Both the position numbers and the translations under genes were made by a program. From DASTQL01 sp035462845 (GTDB lineage Bacteria; Actinomycetota; Actinomycetes; Jiangellales; Jiangellaceae), in assembly GCA_035462845.1 (NCBI GenBank), contig DATHTV010000082.1, positions 1-29,759 on the forward strand: a DNA stretch of 29,759 nt. The letters are read 5' to 3'. Below are positions 29,279 through 29,759 of this stretch, in pieces. Below the pieces are notes generated by a model. The model was not told where the DNA came from, searched no databases, and saw nothing but the letters and a program-made list of their open reading frames with translations. Numbering within the stretch: position 1 is the stretch's first letter; every line of letters begins with the position of its first letter.

Positions 29279-29759
29279 TCACCAGCCCCGGGTGCCCGGG
29301 CCGCCCTTGAACGGCCCGGCGACCCGCGAGGTGATCCACCCGCCGTAGAAGTCCCCCTCCTGCGCCCGGACGGCCTCGCCGTCGACGGTCACCCGGTCGA
29401 CCCGCCCCGGGTAGAGGGCCACCGCCCCGGCGAGCCGCTCGAACCCGGGCCGCGGGTCCGGGTAGCTCCACCCGGCGTCCGCGACCGAGACGCCCAGGTC
29501 GTCCAGGACGAGGTCGTGGTAGCCGGCCACCCCCTTGAACTCGCACGTCGTCCGCCGCCGCGAGGCGGCGGGGCGCAGGACGCCGGCGGCGAAGCAGTCC
29601 ACCGGGAGGTAGTACGTCGGGGGGTGGCTGGTCTCGAGCACCCGCTGCGCCCGGGTGGTGTCGGCAACAGTGACGCCACGGTGGACCACCCGCACGCGCC
29701 CGTCGAAGGGCACCACTGCGGGCGGCCGCGGGTAGTCCCACACGCTCTCCTGGCCGGGG
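29279..29759 (-). CDS. DUF427 domain protein (5' end beyond window)
   Basis: The reading frame is open from the right edge (PGQESVWDYPRPP...) to TGA at 29279-29281, so the true start is outside the window; an in-frame GTG at 29743 is unlikely to be the start because the family keeps ESVWDYPRPP. Visible family features are VWDYPRPP, THPPTYYLPxxD-like SHPPTYYLPVDCF, TTCEFKGVAGYHDL and GWSYPDPRPGFERL. DUF427 is a small beta-rich fold found in many actinobacteria, function unestablished. It is 25 bp upstream of the GroES-like gene on the same strand. Confidence 0.9.
   Translation of the reverse strand, partial: PGQESVWDYPRPPAVVPFDGRVRVVHRGVTVADTTRAQRVLETSHPPTYYLPVDCFAAGVLRPAASRRRTTCEFKGVAGYHDLVLDDLGVSVADAGWSYPDPRPGFERLAGAVALYPGRVDRVTVDGEAVRAQEGDFYGGWITSRVAGPFKGGPGTRGW

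Overview
The window is a very GC-rich, gene-dense stretch of an actinobacterial (Actinomycetota) chromosome. Signs of this are an mshB-type mycothiol deacetylase, a SigB/SigF-family stress sigma factor with a GTTT/GGGTA promoter, GAF-ANTAR and DUF1876/DUF5709 proteins, F420-type oxidoreductase genes, many GTG starts and 4-nt GTGA overlaps. The mix resembles soil or desiccation-tolerant lineages such as Geodermatophilaceae or Nocardioidaceae; that placement is inferred.

Layout: 1-830 is a decayed edge, with the 3' end of what looks like a 13E12/DUF222-type HNH endonuclease and a short clpB C-terminal remnant. 829-5809 is a stress/regulatory block: two small (-) strand genes, a GT4 glycosyltransferase, a degenerate STAS protein, a hemerythrin-like/Rho-N protein, a SigB/SigF-type sigma factor and a GAF-ANTAR protein. 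5994-7915 holds a phytoene-desaturase-like FAD oxidoreductase facing a DUF1876 protein. 8035-14841 is a complete respiratory nitrate reductase operon narGHJI on the (-) strand, with each start overlapping the previous stop. It is divergent from a narK-type transporter (14993-16198).

16327-18873 carries a second STAS protein, a pirin, a DUF5709 protein and a GntR regulator. The GntR gene is translationally coupled to an EamA transporter, whose -10 region overlaps a palindrome. 19846-23450 is a (+) strand run: mshB, a stand-alone LigD polymerase-domain protein, a small solute-binding lipoprotein and a cation diffusion facilitator coupled to it. A FUSC-type membrane protein and a TetR regulator follow on the (-) strand.

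25202-27497 is a divergent TetR-controlled unit: three CAGAC-NN-GTCTG operators, one of them filling the spacer of a TTGCTG-N17-TAGCGT promoter. It reads into an F420-dependent NADP reductase-like gene, an SDR and a frameshifted LLM/F420 oxidoreductase pseudogene. The right end (27581-29759, (-) strand) has a DUF427 gene cut by the window edge, then a GroES-like gene overlapping a cytochrome P450 gene.

I see no CRISPR array, rRNA, tRNA, insertion sequence or complete prophage. The most unusual points are the triple-operator F420 unit with its dead third gene, the solute-binding lipoprotein/CDF pair, the GroES-P450 overlap, and the in-frame repeat tail of NarJ.
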